In this document: piece after piece, positions 50,877 through 60,516 of the stretch | Layout of the letters: every line of letters starts with the position of its first letter | Position numbering within the stretch: position 1 is the first letter of the stretch | Origin: Mesorhizobium_K sp040049215 | GTDB lineage: Bacteria > Pseudomonadota > Alphaproteobacteria > Rhizobiales > Rhizobiaceae | Direction: 5' to 3' | Length of the DNA: 64,000 nt | NCBI RefSeq assembly: GCF_040049215.1 | Contig: NZ_JBDZDN010000001.1 | Coordinates: 620,001 to 684,000, forward strand | The notes under the pieces: model-generated | Database searches by the model: none | Seen by the model: the letters and a program-made list of their open reading frames with translations, nothing else | Told to the model about the DNA's origin: nothing | Position numbers and translations under genes: made by a program

Positions 50877-51791
50877 TCAGCTCCTCTTCAGCTTCGGGTC
50901 GAGGGCGTCGCGCAGGCCGTCGCCCATCAGGTTGATCGCCAGCACGGTGACCAGGATGGCAAGGCCGGGCAGCGTCACAACCCACCAGGCGCGCAGGATG
51001 AATTCGCGCGCTTCAGCAAGCATCGTGCCCCATTCGGGCGTCGGCGGCTGCGCGCCCATGCCGAGGAAACCCAGCGCCGCGGCGTCGAGGATGGCGTTGG
51101 AGAAGGACAGCGTCGCCTGCACGATCAGCGGCGCCATGCAATTGGGCAGGATGGTCGAAAACATCAGCCTCAGCGGGCCGGCGCCGGCGACCTTGGCCGC
51201 CACGACATAGTCGCGGCTCTTTTCCCCCATGACGGCGGCGCGCGTCAGCCTGACGAAATGCGGCTGGAACACCAGCGCGATGGCGATCATCGCGTTGGTG
51301 AGGCCGGGCCCGAGCACGGCGACAAGAACAAGGGCCAGAAGCAGCGACGGGAAGGCCAGGATGATGTCCATCAAACGCATGATGACCGTGTCGACCCAGC
51401 CGCGGAAATAGCCGGCGAAGACGCCGATCGCGATGCCGCCGACCAGCGAGATCACCGTCACGATGACGCCGATGAAAAGCGAATAGCGCGTGCCGTAGAT
51501 CAGCCGCGAGAGAATGTCGCGCCCGACGGCATCGGTGCCGAGCAGATAGGCCGCGCGGCCACCCTCCTGCCAGAAGGGCGGCACTAGAACCGCATCGCGA
51601 TATTGCGCGTTGGGCGCATGCGGCGCGATCAGCGGCGCGAAGACGGCGACGAAGACGAGGAATACGAAGAACCAGAAGCCTACCACGGCGCCGCGGTTCT
51701 CGGAGAAATAGTACCAGAATTCGGCGAAGCGCGCGCGGCGCGACGGATCGACGGAGACCGGACCGGGGGTGTTCGCGAGAGTCTCAGCCAC
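50877..51791 (-). CDS. dppC: Peptide ABC transporter permease DppC-like
   Basis: 304 residues, six membrane segments including an N-terminal one (VVGFWFFVFLVFVAVFAPLIAP). It has the family start LLGTDAVGRDILSRLIYGTRYSL and the EAA loop DYVVAAKVAGAGPLRLMFSTILPN that contacts the ATPase. It forms the channel with DppB. Three bases separate it from dppD. Confidence 0.93.
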   Translation of the reverse strand: MAETLANTPGPVSVDPSRRARFAEFWYYFSENRGAVVGFWFFVFLVFVAVFAPLIAPHAPNAQYRDAVLVPPFWQEGGRAAYLLGTDAVGRDILSRLIYGTRYSLFIGVIVTVISLVGGIAIGVFAGYFRGWVDTVIMRLMDIILAFPSLLLALVLVAVLGPGLTNAMIAIALVFQPHFVRLTRAAVMGEKSRDYVVAAKVAGAGPLRLMFSTILPNCMAPLIVQATLSFSNAILDAAALGFLGMGAQPPTPEWGTMLAEAREFILRAWWVVTLPGLAILVTVLAINLMGDGLRDALDPKLKRS

Positions 51792-51800
51792 TGTCGCCTC

Positions 51801-52805
51801 CTAGTGCCGGATGCGCGGGTTGATCAGGCCGTAGAGCAGGTCCACGACAAGGTTCACCAGCATGATGATGCAGGCGATGATCAGCAGTCCGCCCTGGATG
51901 ACGGGATAGTCGCGCCTGAAGACGGAATCGACCATCCACTTGCCGATGCCCGGCCAGGAGAAGATGGACTCCGTCAGGATCGCGCCGGCGAGCATGACGC
52001 CCACCTGGAGGCCGATCGTGGTGACGACCGGGATCATGGCGTTGCGCAGCGCGTGAATGCCGACGACGCGGAACGTCGACAACCCCTTGGCGCGGGCCGT
52101 GCGCACATAGTCCTCGCTGAGAACCTCGAGCATCGCCGAACGCGTCTGCCTGGCGATCACGGCGAGCGGGATGGTGCCGAGCACGATGGTCGGCAGGATC
52201 AGGTGGCTGGCGGCGGATCTGAAGGCGCCCTCTTGGCCCGACAGGGCAGAGTCGATCAGCATGAAGCCGGTGACGGTCGGAAAGAAGAACATCAGCGAGA
52301 TTCGGCCCGACACCGGCGTCCACTGCAGGATGCCCGAGAACAGTATGATCAGCAGAAGACCCCACCAGAAGATCGGCATCGAGAAGCCGATCAGCGCGGT
52401 GCCCATGATCAGCTGGTCGAAGATCGAGCCACGCTTGATGGCGGCGAAGATGCCCGCCGGAATGCCGAGCACGATGGCGAAGAGGATGGCGCAGAGCGAC
52501 AGTTCCAGCGTCGCCGGAAACAGCTCAAGAAACTGCGCCAGCACTGAATTCTTGGTGGTGATCGACGTGCCGAAATCGCCGTGCAGGATGCCCCACAGAT
52601 AGTCGAGATACTGGATCACGATGTGCCGGTCGTAGCCGAGCTGGTGCGAGATCTCGGCATGGCGCTCGGGCGACATGACGCGTTCGCCCGAAAGCAGCGC
52701 GACGGGATCGCCCGGCAAGAGCCGGATGAAGGAGAAGGCGATGATCGAGACCCCGATGAAGGTAGGGATCAGGACCGCCAGCCGCCCGAGAAGAAAACGA
52801 AACAT
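51801..52805 (-). CDS. dppB: Peptide ABC transporter permease DppB-like
   Basis: 334 residues from ATG at MFRFLLGRLA; another ATG two codons earlier is equally possible. N-terminal signature LLGRLAVLIPTFIGVSIIAFSFIRLLPGDP, then six membrane segments and the EAA loop DYVRTARAKGLSTFRVVGIHALRNAMIP. First permease of the operon; it lies after a terminator hairpin that follows dppA, which would reduce its expression relative to the binding protein. Confidence 0.93.
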   Translation of the reverse strand: MFRFLLGRLAVLIPTFIGVSIIAFSFIRLLPGDPVALLSGERVMSPERHAEISHQLGYDRHIVIQYLDYLWGILHGDFGTSITTKNSVLAQFLELFPATLELSLCAILFAIVLGIPAGIFAAIKRGSIFDQLIMGTALIGFSMPIFWWGLLLIILFSGILQWTPVSGRISLMFFFPTVTGFMLIDSALSGQEGAFRSAASHLILPTIVLGTIPLAVIARQTRSAMLEVLSEDYVRTARAKGLSTFRVVGIHALRNAMIPVVTTIGLQVGVMLAGAILTESIFSWPGIGKWMVDSVFRRDYPVIQGGLLIIACIIMLVNLVVDLLYGLINPRIRH

Positions 52806-52880
52806 AGACATCAGCCCCAATGCCGCATCCGCGGCAGCCGGCTCCCGTTATGGGTGTTCCTGACCGGCCAAGCTATAACA

Positions 52881-52911
52881 AAAGGGGCGCCCGCGTCGCG
52901 AGCGCCCCTTT
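52881..52911 (-). terminator. Intrinsic terminator / attenuator after dppA
   Basis: Hairpin AAGGGGCGC...GCGCCCCTT on the minus strand followed by TTTTGTTATAG. It is placed 18 bases beyond the dppA stop and about 75 bases before dppB, the classical position for partial termination that lets the binding protein be made in excess. Confidence 0.8.
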
Positions 52912-52928
52912 CCACTATCTGTCCGGCA

Positions 52929-54524
52929 TCATTCGACGATGTCGACGCCGTCAAAGGCGAAGTCGCCGAGCGGGCTCTGGACGAAGCCCTCAACGTTCTT
53001 GCGCATCGGAACGATCGCCAGCGAATGGTCGATCGTCGCCCACGGAGCCTCGCGCTTGAAAACGACCTGCGCCTGTTCGTAGAGCTTGGTGCGCTCGGCA
53101 AGGTCGCTCGTTTCCTTCGCCTTGCTGACGAGGTCGTCGAACTCCTGGTTGCACCACTGGGCGCGGTTGTTGCCGCCCACCGCGTCGCAGCCAAGCAGCG
53201 TGTCGAGGAAGTTGTCCGGGTCCCCGTTGTCGCCGGTCCAGCCGAGCATCACCGCGCCGTCGCGGTCCTTGGCCTTGGACTTGTCGAGGTATTCGGCCCA
53301 TTCGTAGGAGACGATCTCGACCTTGACGCCGATCTTCTCGAAGTCGGACTGGATCAGCTCCGCCGCGCGGCGGGCGTTGAGCATGTAGGGACGCGCAACC
53401 GGCATCGCCCAGACCTTCATCTGGAGATCCTTGACGCCGGCGGCCTCGAGAGCAGCCTTCGCCGCTTCCGGATCATATTTGTCGTCCTCTATGGCGTTGT
53501 TGTAGGACCACATGGTCGGCGGGATCGGGTTCTTGGCCGGCGTCGCCGCGCCCTGGAACACGGCGTCGACGATCGCCTGCTTGTTGATCGCCATGTTCAG
53601 CGCCTTGCGGACTTCCGGCTTGTCGAACGGCGCCTGGGTCGTGTTGTAGGCGAGATAGGCGACGTTGAGGCCTTCCTGCTCGATGACCTTGAGGTCCGGA
53701 TCGGCCTTCATCGCGGCCACGTCCGCCGCGTTCGGATAAGGCATCAGGTGGCATTCGCCGGCCTTCAGCTTCTGATAGCGGACCGATGCGTCGGTGGTGA
53801 TGGCGAAGACGAGATCGTCGATCGGCTGCTTGCCGCCCCAGTAGTCGGGGTTCGCCTTGTAGCGGATGACCGCGTCCTGCTGATAGCCGACGAACTGGAA
53901 CGGACCGGTGCCGAGCGGCTGCTGGTTCATCTGGTTCATCTTGCCGTCAGCCACGAGCTTGTCGGCATATTCCTTCGACAGGATGGAGGCGAACGGCATC
54001 GCAATGTTTGCGAGGAACGGAGCTTCCTTCTTCTTCAGCGTGAACTTCACCGTCAGGTCGTCAACCTTCTCGATCGAGGCGAGCAGGTCAGGCATGCCCA
54101 TGCCGGCGAAATACTCCCAGGAGCCGCCCTCGACATATTTGTTCCAGGCGTTGTCCTCTTTCCACTGGCGCTCATAGGAGAAGATCACGTCGTCGGCGTT
54201 GAAATCGCGCGTCGGGGTGAAGAACTCGGTGGTCTGGAACTTGACGCCCGGGCGCAGCTTGAAGGTGTACTGCAGGCCGTCGTCGGAAACCTCGTAGCTC
54301 TCGGCCAGGCCCGGTTCGACCTCGGTCGTGCCCTTCTTGAACTCGAGCAGGCGGTTGTAGATCGGGTGGGCGGCGGCGTCGAATGTGGTGCCGGCGGTGT
54401 AGAGGCCGGGGTCGAAGCCTTCCGGAGATGCTTCGGAGCAGTAGACGAACGTCTTTGCGCTCGCTACGCCGCTGATCACGGTTGCGGCCAACAACGCGGC
54501 CGCAAAAGTGGATTTCTTGAACAT
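52929..54524 (-). CDS. dppA: Periplasmic peptide-binding protein DppA-like
   Basis: 531 residues; AGGGAGA six bases before ATG fixes the start. The N-terminal signal peptide MFKKSTFAAALLAATVISGVASA is clear. SBP family 5 features: TFVYCSEASPEGFDPGLYTAGTTFDAAAHPIYNRLLEF, GTGPFQFVGYQQDAVIRYKANPDYWGG and VRKALNMAINKQAIVDAVFQGAATPA. It closely resembles dipeptide/haem-type binding proteins (DppA). It captures di- or oligopeptides in the periplasm for the BCDF importer. First gene of the operon. Confidence 0.93.
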   Translation of the reverse strand: MFKKSTFAAALLAATVISGVASAKTFVYCSEASPEGFDPGLYTAGTTFDAAAHPIYNRLLEFKKGTTEVEPGLAESYEVSDDGLQYTFKLRPGVKFQTTEFFTPTRDFNADDVIFSYERQWKEDNAWNKYVEGGSWEYFAGMGMPDLLASIEKVDDLTVKFTLKKKEAPFLANIAMPFASILSKEYADKLVADGKMNQMNQQPLGTGPFQFVGYQQDAVIRYKANPDYWGGKQPIDDLVFAITTDASVRYQKLKAGECHLMPYPNAADVAAMKADPDLKVIEQEGLNVAYLAYNTTQAPFDKPEVRKALNMAINKQAIVDAVFQGAATPAKNPIPPTMWSYNNAIEDDKYDPEAAKAALEAAGVKDLQMKVWAMPVARPYMLNARRAAELIQSDFEKIGVKVEIVSYEWAEYLDKSKAKDRDGAVMLGWTGDNGDPDNFLDTLLGCDAVGGNNRAQWCNQEFDDLVSKAKETSDLAERTKLYEQAQVVFKREAPWATIDHSLAIVPMRKNVEGFVQSPLGDFAFDGVDIVE

Positions 54525-54851
54525 AGAAGTCTCCCTGATTGTGTTCCAAGCCCCTCTAGGCCGGAAAGCGCGCATATAATCACCCTTTTCCCGGCTTTGG
54601 AACTCCCCGCCTACTTGCCGCACCGTCAGGGGAAAAATTTCGCGGAAAAAGCGGCGGTTATGGTCAAAACGAGCTTTGGTGACGAGCGTGGGGCATCGAC
54701 CGGGACTGCGCCGCCAAGGCTTGCTTGTGATGCGATGGTGACCCTACATATGCAGGCAGCGGTTTTCGGATTCCCTCCCGAAGCTGGCCGGGGATAACAA
54801 CAAGACCGGCACGCGGGCGACAAGGATCGCAAACCGTCCAGGGAGGAAGAA
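54525..54851. other. Divergent promoter region of dppA and fadD
   Basis: 327 bp without a convincing gene. It should hold two divergent promoters. I see no clear operator dyad; a FadR- or PsrA-like site before fadD was looked for and not recognised. The last bases carry the strong ribosome site GGGAGGAAG that sets the fadD start. Confidence 0.5.
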
Positions 54852-56672
54852 TTGGCGACATCGACCCGAAAGCCGCCGGCAGCCGGCAAGGCCGGCACAA
54901 TCAAGGACCCGAAGACCAAGGCATCAGCAAAAGCGACAGACGCGGCCGAAACCAGCGCCGCCAAGGCGCAGTCCGCTTCTACCGTCTCCTCCCTCGCTGC
55001 TGCGCAAGCCGCGGCAAAACCCTGGCTGAGCAGCTACCCCGCCAACATGCCGGCCGAAATCCAGCCGCCTACAGGCTCGATCGGCGACGTTCTCGTCAGA
55101 TCCTGCAAGGAGTTCGCCGGCCGCCCGGCCTTCACCTGCATGGGCAAGTCGATCAGCTTCGGCGATCTCGAGCGGCAGTCGGCCGCGCTCGGCGCATGGC
55201 TGCAGGCAAAGGGCCTGGCCAAGGGCGCGCGCGTGGCGATCATGATGCCCAACGTGCTGCAGTATCCGGTCGCGATGATGGGCATATTGCGCGCCGGCTA
55301 CACCGTCGTGAACGTCAACCCGCTCTATACGCCGCGAGAACTGGAGCACCAGCTCAAGGATTCGGGCGCGGAGGCCATCATCGTCCTCGAGAATTTCGCC
55401 AAGACGCTGCAGGCCGTTGTCGCGAAGACTCCGGTCAAGCATGTCGTGGTCGCAACGATGGGCGACATGCTGGGCGTCAAGGGTTACGTCGTGAACTTCG
55501 TGGTCAGGCGCGTGAAGAAGCTCGTCCCGGCCTGGTCGCTATCAGGCCATGTCGCCTTCAACGCCGTGCTGAAGGATGGCGCAGGGCGCCAGCTGAAGCC
55601 GGTCAAGGTCAGCGCCGACGATGTCGCCTTCCTGCAATATACCGGCGGCACGACCGGCGTCTCCAAGGGCGCAACGCTGCTTCACCGCAATGTGATCGCC
55701 AATGTCGAGCAGTTGGGCGTCTGGGTGGAGGACGCCTACACGGTGAGGCCGAAGCCGCCCAGCCAGGTCTTCATCTGCGCGCTGCCGCTCTATCACATCT
55801 TCGCGCTGACGGTGAACGCGCTGATGGGCATGCGGATGGGCGCGCGGAATATCCTCATCCCCAACCCGCGCGACATTCCGGGCTTCGTCAAGGAATTGGC
55901 GAAATACAAGTTCCACATCTTCCCCGGCCTCAACACGCTGTTCAACGCGCTGCTCAACAACGAGGATTTCCGCAAGCTCGACTTCAAGGAGCTCGTCCTG
56001 TCGCTTGGCGGCGGCATGGCGGTCCAGCGTGGCGTCGCCGAGCGCTGGAAGAAGGTCACCGGCAACAAGATCACCGAAGGCTACGGCCTGTCGGAAACCT
56101 CACCGGTCGCCACAGCCAACAGGGTGAGCGGCGGGGAATTCACCGGCACGATCGGCCTGCCGCTGCCGTCGACCGACATCTCCATCCGCGACGATGACGG
56201 CAACGCCCTTCCGACCGGCGAGGTCGGCGAGATCTGCATCCGCGGCCCGCAGGTGATGGCCGGCTACTGGAACCGGCCCGACGAGACGGCCAAGGTGATG
56301 ACGCCGGACGGCTTCTTCAAATCCGGCGACATGGGCTTCATGGACGACAAGGGTTTTACCAAGATCGTCGACCGCAAGAAGGACATGATCCTGGTCTCCG
56401 GCTTCAACGTCTATCCGAACGAGTTGGAAGAGGTCGTGGCGCTGCATCCGGGCGTGCTGGAGGTGGCGGCTGTCGGCGTGCCGGACGAGCATTCCGGCGA
56501 AGTGCCCAAGCTCTTCGTCGTCAAGAAGGACCCGAACCTAACGGCGGAGGCGCTCGACGCCTACTGCAAGGAGAACTTCACCGGCTACAAGCGCCCCAAG
56601 TACATCGAGTTCCGCACCGAACTGCCGAAGACGCCGGTGGGCAAGATCTTGCGCAGGGAGTTGCGGGGGTAG
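54852..56672 (+). CDS. fadD: Long-chain fatty acid-CoA ligase
   Basis: 606 residues from a TTG start, chosen because GGGAGGAAG ends 2-4 bases before it and no ATG with a ribosome site follows. The first 55 residues are an Ala/Lys-rich extension not usual in FadD. The ANL superfamily core follows: YTGGTTGVSKGATLLH (near residue 263), the adenine motif GYGLSETSPVA, FFKSGDMGFMDDKGF, the hinge and the C-terminal FKRPK-type YKRPKYIEFRTELPKTPVGKILRRELR with the catalytic Lys. It activates fatty acids to acyl-CoA via acyl-AMP, feeding the beta-oxidation operon elsewhere in this window. Confidence 0.93.
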   Translation: MATSTRKPPAAGKAGTIKDPKTKASAKATDAAETSAAKAQSASTVSSLAAAQAAAKPWLSSYPANMPAEIQPPTGSIGDVLVRSCKEFAGRPAFTCMGKSISFGDLERQSAALGAWLQAKGLAKGARVAIMMPNVLQYPVAMMGILRAGYTVVNVNPLYTPRELEHQLKDSGAEAIIVLENFAKTLQAVVAKTPVKHVVVATMGDMLGVKGYVVNFVVRRVKKLVPAWSLSGHVAFNAVLKDGAGRQLKPVKVSADDVAFLQYTGGTTGVSKGATLLHRNVIANVEQLGVWVEDAYTVRPKPPSQVFICALPLYHIFALTVNALMGMRMGARNILIPNPRDIPGFVKELAKYKFHIFPGLNTLFNALLNNEDFRKLDFKELVLSLGGGMAVQRGVAERWKKVTGNKITEGYGLSETSPVATANRVSGGEFTGTIGLPLPSTDISIRDDDGNALPTGEVGEICIRGPQVMAGYWNRPDETAKVMTPDGFFKSGDMGFMDDKGFTKIVDRKKDMILVSGFNVYPNELEEVVALHPGVLEVAAVGVPDEHSGEVPKLFVVKKDPNLTAEALDAYCKENFTGYKRPKYIEFRTELPKTPVGKILRRELRG

Positions 56673-56719
56673 CTAAACCTCTAGCGGTCGGGACAGCTTG
56701 CCGCGCAAAAGGAGCGCCG

Positions 56720-57274
56720 ATGCATGTCAGGAAGGAGAACTTCCCGGTCGGCCGCGTGCGCCAATATCTGGAGCCCGGCCCGATCGTGCTGGTCTCGTCG
56801 CGGTGGCGGGGCAAGAACAACATCATGACCATGGGCTGGCACATGGTCATGGAGTTCACGCCCTCGCTTCTGGGTTGCCTGATCTCCAGCGGCAATCACA
56901 GCCATCACATGATCCGCAACAGCGGCGAATGCGTCATCAACCTGCCGACCACCAGGCTAACCGACGAGGTCATCGCCATCGGCAATTCCTCTGGCGCCGA
57001 GATCGACAAGTTCGAGCAGTTCGGCCTGACCGCGGAAAAGGCCGCGGAGGTCGGCGCGCCGCTCATCGGCGAATGCCACGCCGGTTTCGAGTGCCGCATC
57101 CATGACGACGCGCTGGTCGACAAGTACAATCTCTTTATCTTCGAGGTGGTGAAGGCGCATGTGGCCAAGTCGCCAAAACATCCCGAGACGCTGCACTACA
57201 CCGGCGACGGCGTGTTCATGATTGCCGGCGCGATCATCCACCGCAAATCGCAGTTCCGGCCGGGCATGCTGTGA
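56720..57274 (+). CDS. Flavin reductase-like FMN-binding protein
   Basis: 184 residues; AGGAG-type site upstream of ATG. FMN-binding split-barrel family: the loop GPIVLVSSRWRGKNNIMTMGWHMVMEFTPSLLGCLIS and ECVINLPTTRLTDEVIAIGNSSG are typical. Members reduce flavins with NAD(P)H for partner monooxygenases or act directly on substrates. No partner oxygenase is adjacent. It follows fadD by 47 bases and may share its transcript. Confidence 0.85.
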   Translation: MHVRKENFPVGRVRQYLEPGPIVLVSSRWRGKNNIMTMGWHMVMEFTPSLLGCLISSGNHSHHMIRNSGECVINLPTTRLTDEVIAIGNSSGAEIDKFEQFGLTAEKAAEVGAPLIGECHAGFECRIHDDALVDKYNLFIFEVVKAHVAKSPKHPETLHYTGDGVFMIAGAIIHRKSQFRPGML

Positions 57275-57291
57275 AGCGAGGTGGCGGCCGC

Positions 57292-58026
57292 TCAGCCGCC
57301 CTCGCCCTCGCGCGTGAACGAGAACACGCCGGCCGGCTTCGTCGCGCTAGTTTCGCCGAAATCCGCCACCTGATAGTCGGCAACCGGACGAAGCCGCTGA
57401 TACGGAAGGAAGGCGCGGCCGGGATCCCCGACCAGCACTTCGATGCCTGCGGCCAGGCATCGATCGAGGAAGGCCGTGACCCGCAAAGCAAGGTCTTGGT
57501 CGTAGAAAAGGTCGCCGACGGCGACGACATCGACCGCCGGCGGAGGGCCCATGGTCAGGTCGTCTTGAACAACCAACACATCGGCGCCGTTCGCCACGGC
57601 GTTGAGCTTCGTTGCGACGGCGGCGAGCGGATCGATGTCCGCGGCGGTCACGCTCGCCGCGCCGGCCTTCGCCGCGGCGATGGCGACGAGGCCGCCGCCG
57701 GCCCCGAGGTCGAGCACGCGGCGCTGCCACACGATTTCCGGGTGGGCAAGAAAATGCATGGCGAGCGCGATGCCGCCCGCCCATGGATAGGCCCAGTATG
57801 GCGACAGCGCACCGGCGCCCCTGCGAGACTCGAGAAGACGCCAGAGGCCGGTCGACGGCTGGGCCGTGTGCACCCTGATCCCGGCTATCGACGGCGCCGC
57901 GACGAGCGGAATGTTGGCTCGGATGAACGCCTCCGCGTCGTAGCCCGATATGCCGGCCGGGTTGATCATCCCGGAACGCCGACCGGCGGGCGGGTCGAGG
58001 CTGTCCATTGGGCCCGTGGCCGTCAC
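57292..58026 (-). CDS. ETF-beta lysine methyltransferase-like protein
   Basis: 244 residues from GTG that overlaps the HAD stop (GTGA). Class I methyltransferase of the seven-beta-strand METTL20/PrmA-like group: HTAQPSTGLWRLLES, PYWAYPWAGGIALAMHFL, motif I RVLDLGAGGGLVAIAAAKAGA, motif II VTAADIDPLA, and the signature VVAVGDLFYDQDLA. An Agrobacterium homologue of this family is reported to trimethylate the beta subunit of electron-transfer flavoprotein and ribosomal L7/L12. That would link it to acyl-CoA dehydrogenases. Assignment rests on these motifs and is inference. Confidence 0.75.
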   Translation of the reverse strand: MTATGPMDSLDPPAGRRSGMINPAGISGYDAEAFIRANIPLVAAPSIAGIRVHTAQPSTGLWRLLESRRGAGALSPYWAYPWAGGIALAMHFLAHPEIVWQRRVLDLGAGGGLVAIAAAKAGAASVTAADIDPLAAVATKLNAVANGADVLVVQDDLTMGPPPAVDVVAVGDLFYDQDLALRVTAFLDRCLAAGIEVLVGDPGRAFLPYQRLRPVADYQVADFGETSATKPAGVFSFTREGEGG

Positions 58027-58733
58027 CGTCCTGCCGCGAGGAAGGCGGGCAGGTCGACGATGGAGTCCAGCACGACATCGGCCAGCGGCGCCAGCGATTC
58101 GCGCGTGCCGGTGCCGGAAAGCACGCCGATGGCGAGCCCTGCTCCGCCGGCCTTCGCCATCTCCAAATCGTGCCTGTTATCGCCGACCATGGCGACCTCG
58201 GAGGATTTGAGCCCGGTCAGGTCGCAGAAGGCGATGATCGTGTCCGGTGCCGGTTTCGGATTGGCGACCGCGTCGTAGCCGTAGGCGGCGTCGAACATCT
58301 GCGCGATGCCGAGCGCCAGCAGCGTCTTTTCCGCGCCGCCGGTGGAATCGTTGGTCGCGACGCCGAGCCGGAAGCCCGAGCGATGCAGGCTGGCGATGGC
58401 ATCCCGGCTGCCCGGCAGCGCAACCGACTGAAGCGCGCCCTGCTCGGCTGTGAACGTGTCGAAATAGGCAGTCATCTCCCTGCGGCGCGCCTCGTCGGCC
58501 TGCGGATACCAGAGCGCAACGATGTCGGCATTGGTGCCGGCGGCGAAGACCGAATCCCCGCGAAAGCAATGGCTGTGGTAGTCGTAGCCGGCCTTGACCA
58601 TCAGCGCGTCGGCTCGGGCGCGGTCGCCGTCGGCCGCATGCAGCGCCATCAGGTCGGCCAGCACGTACCAGGTCTTCTGGAAATCGACCAACGTCCCGTC
58701 CTTGTCGAACAGGATGCCCTTTATGTCCGCCAA
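58023..58733 (-). CDS. HAD-superfamily phosphatase (phosphoglycolate phosphatase-like)
   Basis: 236 residues. HAD motif I FDKDGTLVDF with nucleophile and acid/base Asp, motif II VATNDSTGGA with Thr/Asn, motif III Lys near NPKPAPD, and motif IV MVGDNRHDLEMAKAGG. A helical cap (about 20-85) marks subfamily I (Gph/YjjG type). It probably hydrolyses a small phosphate ester such as 2-phosphoglycolate; the substrate cannot be read. Coupled by GTGA overlap to the methyltransferase gene downstream. Confidence 0.88.
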   Translation of the reverse strand: MADIKGILFDKDGTLVDFQKTWYVLADLMALHAADGDRARADALMVKAGYDYHSHCFRGDSVFAAGTNADIVALWYPQADEARRREMTAYFDTFTAEQGALQSVALPGSRDAIASLHRSGFRLGVATNDSTGGAEKTLLALGIAQMFDAAYGYDAVANPKPAPDTIIAFCDLTGLKSSEVAMVGDNRHDLEMAKAGGAGLAIGVLSGTGTRESLAPLADVVLDSIVDLPAFLAAGR

Positions 58734-58779
58734 GATTCTGATGCCCCCGATGTTGATGCAGCGCCGTTGACGAATGTCG

Positions 58780-60414
58780 TCAGCCGAAGCTTCTCATATG
58801 CCGCACCAGCCCCGCCGTCGAGGCGTCGTGCGTGGCGGCGTCCTCCTTGCCCTCGACGACGGGCAGCAGTCCGGTCGCGAGTTCCTTGCCGAGCTCGACA
58901 CCCCACTGGTCGAAGGAATTGATGTTAAACAGCGCGCCCTCGACGAAGACGCGGTGCTCGTAGAGCGCGATCAGCCTGCCGAGCGTCCTCGGATCGAGCG
59001 AGCGGTAGAGGATCGTCACCGAGGGACGGTTGCCGGCGAACACCCGGTGCGGCGCGATCTTTTCCACGTCCTCCGGCTTCATGCCCTTGGCCAGCATCTG
59101 CGTCCTGGCCTCGTCCAGCGTGCGGCCCTTCATCAGCGCCGCCGACTGCGCCAGCACATTGGCGAGCAGCAGGTCGTGGTGGTGCTTGAGGTCGGGCTCG
59201 TGGCCGACCGCCGCCGCCAGGAACTCGATCGGGATCACGTCGGTGCCCTGATGGAGAAGCTGGAAGAAGGCGTGCTGGCCGTTGGTGCCGGGCTCGCCCC
59301 AGACCAGCGGCCCGGTTGGCGTCGCCGCCTCGCCGCCCTCCAGCGTCACGTGCTTGCCGTTCGATTCCATGTCGAGCTGCTGCAGATAGGCGGGAAAGCG
59401 CGACAGCCGCTGGTCGTAGGGGATGACCGCGCGCGCCGGATAGCCGCAGACCACGCGGTGCCACCAGCCGACCAGCCCCATCACCGCTGGCAGGTTCTGC
59501 AACAGAGGTGTGGTGCGGAAGTGCTCGTCCATCTCATGCGCGCCGGCGAGGAAATCGCGGAAATTCCTGGCGCCGACGGCAATCATGATCGGCAGGCCGA
59601 TCGCCCCCCACAGCGAATAGCGGCCGCCGACCCAGTCCCAGAAGCCGAAGACACGGTCGGGAGCGATGCCGAACTTCGCCACCAAATCGAGCGCGGTCGA
59701 CACCGCCGCGAAATGATTGGCGACCGCGCCATCGCCTAGCCTGGAGACGATCCAGCGCTTGGCCGTCTCGGCGTTGGTCATCGTCTCGACGGTCGTGAAG
59801 GTTTTTGACGCGACGATGAACAGCGTGGTCTCCGGCTCCAGCCCCTTCAGCGTGTCGTGCATGTGCGCGCCGTCGATGTTCGACACGTAGTGCGCGCGCG
59901 GCCCGTCATGCCAGGGCGCCAGCGCCAGCGTCGCCATAGCCGGGCCGAGGTCGGAGCCGCCGATGCCGATGTTGACCACGTCGGTGATTGCCTTGCCCGT
60001 GGCGCCCCTGGCCTCGCCCGAACGCACGGCGTCGGAGAATTTCGCCATCGCGTCGAGCACGGCGTGCACGTCGGGCACCACGTCATGGCCGTCGACCAGC
60101 ACCTTCGCGCCTTTCGGCTGCCGCAGCGCGGTGTGCAGCACGGCGCGGTTTTCGGTGATGTTGATCTTTTCGCCGGCGAACATGGCGTCACGGCGCTTCT
60201 CCACGCCGGCGGCCAGCGCCGCCTCGGCGAGCAGCGCCATCGTCTTCTCCGTCACCGCGCACTTCGACCAGTCGAGCAGCAGGTCGCCGTCGATCAACGA
60301 GAACTTGGCGAACCGCTGCTGATCGCCTGCGAAGGCGGCGCGCATGTCCTTCGGCACGTCCGCGTGATGGTTTCTGAGCGCTTCGAGCCTTGCCTGAAAC
60401 GAGCCGTCTGCCAC
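58780..60414 (-). CDS. pgi: Glucose-6-phosphate isomerase
   Basis: 544 residues from GTG, chosen because AGGAG lies 6 bases upstream (60421-60425); an ATG eleven codons earlier has no such site. The family signatures are present: VVNIGIGGSDLGPAMATLAL, FIVASKTFTTVETMTNA, DWVGGRYSLWGAIGLPI and the second signature LFNINSFDQWGVELGK. A Glu near NGQHAFFQLLHQGTDVIP and the final Lys are catalytic. It interconverts glucose-6-phosphate and fructose-6-phosphate in the cytosol. Stop lies about 47 bases from the HAD gene. Confidence 0.96.
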   Translation of the reverse strand: MADGSFQARLEALRNHHADVPKDMRAAFAGDQQRFAKFSLIDGDLLLDWSKCAVTEKTMALLAEAALAAGVEKRRDAMFAGEKINITENRAVLHTALRQPKGAKVLVDGHDVVPDVHAVLDAMAKFSDAVRSGEARGATGKAITDVVNIGIGGSDLGPAMATLALAPWHDGPRAHYVSNIDGAHMHDTLKGLEPETTLFIVASKTFTTVETMTNAETAKRWIVSRLGDGAVANHFAAVSTALDLVAKFGIAPDRVFGFWDWVGGRYSLWGAIGLPIMIAVGARNFRDFLAGAHEMDEHFRTTPLLQNLPAVMGLVGWWHRVVCGYPARAVIPYDQRLSRFPAYLQQLDMESNGKHVTLEGGEAATPTGPLVWGEPGTNGQHAFFQLLHQGTDVIPIEFLAAAVGHEPDLKHHHDLLLANVLAQSAALMKGRTLDEARTQMLAKGMKPEDVEKIAPHRVFAGNRPSVTILYRSLDPRTLGRLIALYEHRVFVEGALFNINSFDQWGVELGKELATGLLPVVEGKEDAATHDASTAGLVRHMRSFG

Positions 60415-60516
60415 TGTCGCACTCCTGAGATTTCGCGCGCGCACCATAGCAGAGCTTTTCGCATCTGCGAGAGGCAGCTTCTCGTAGCCTCCGTCCGACC
60501 GCGCCGCTTGCGGAAC

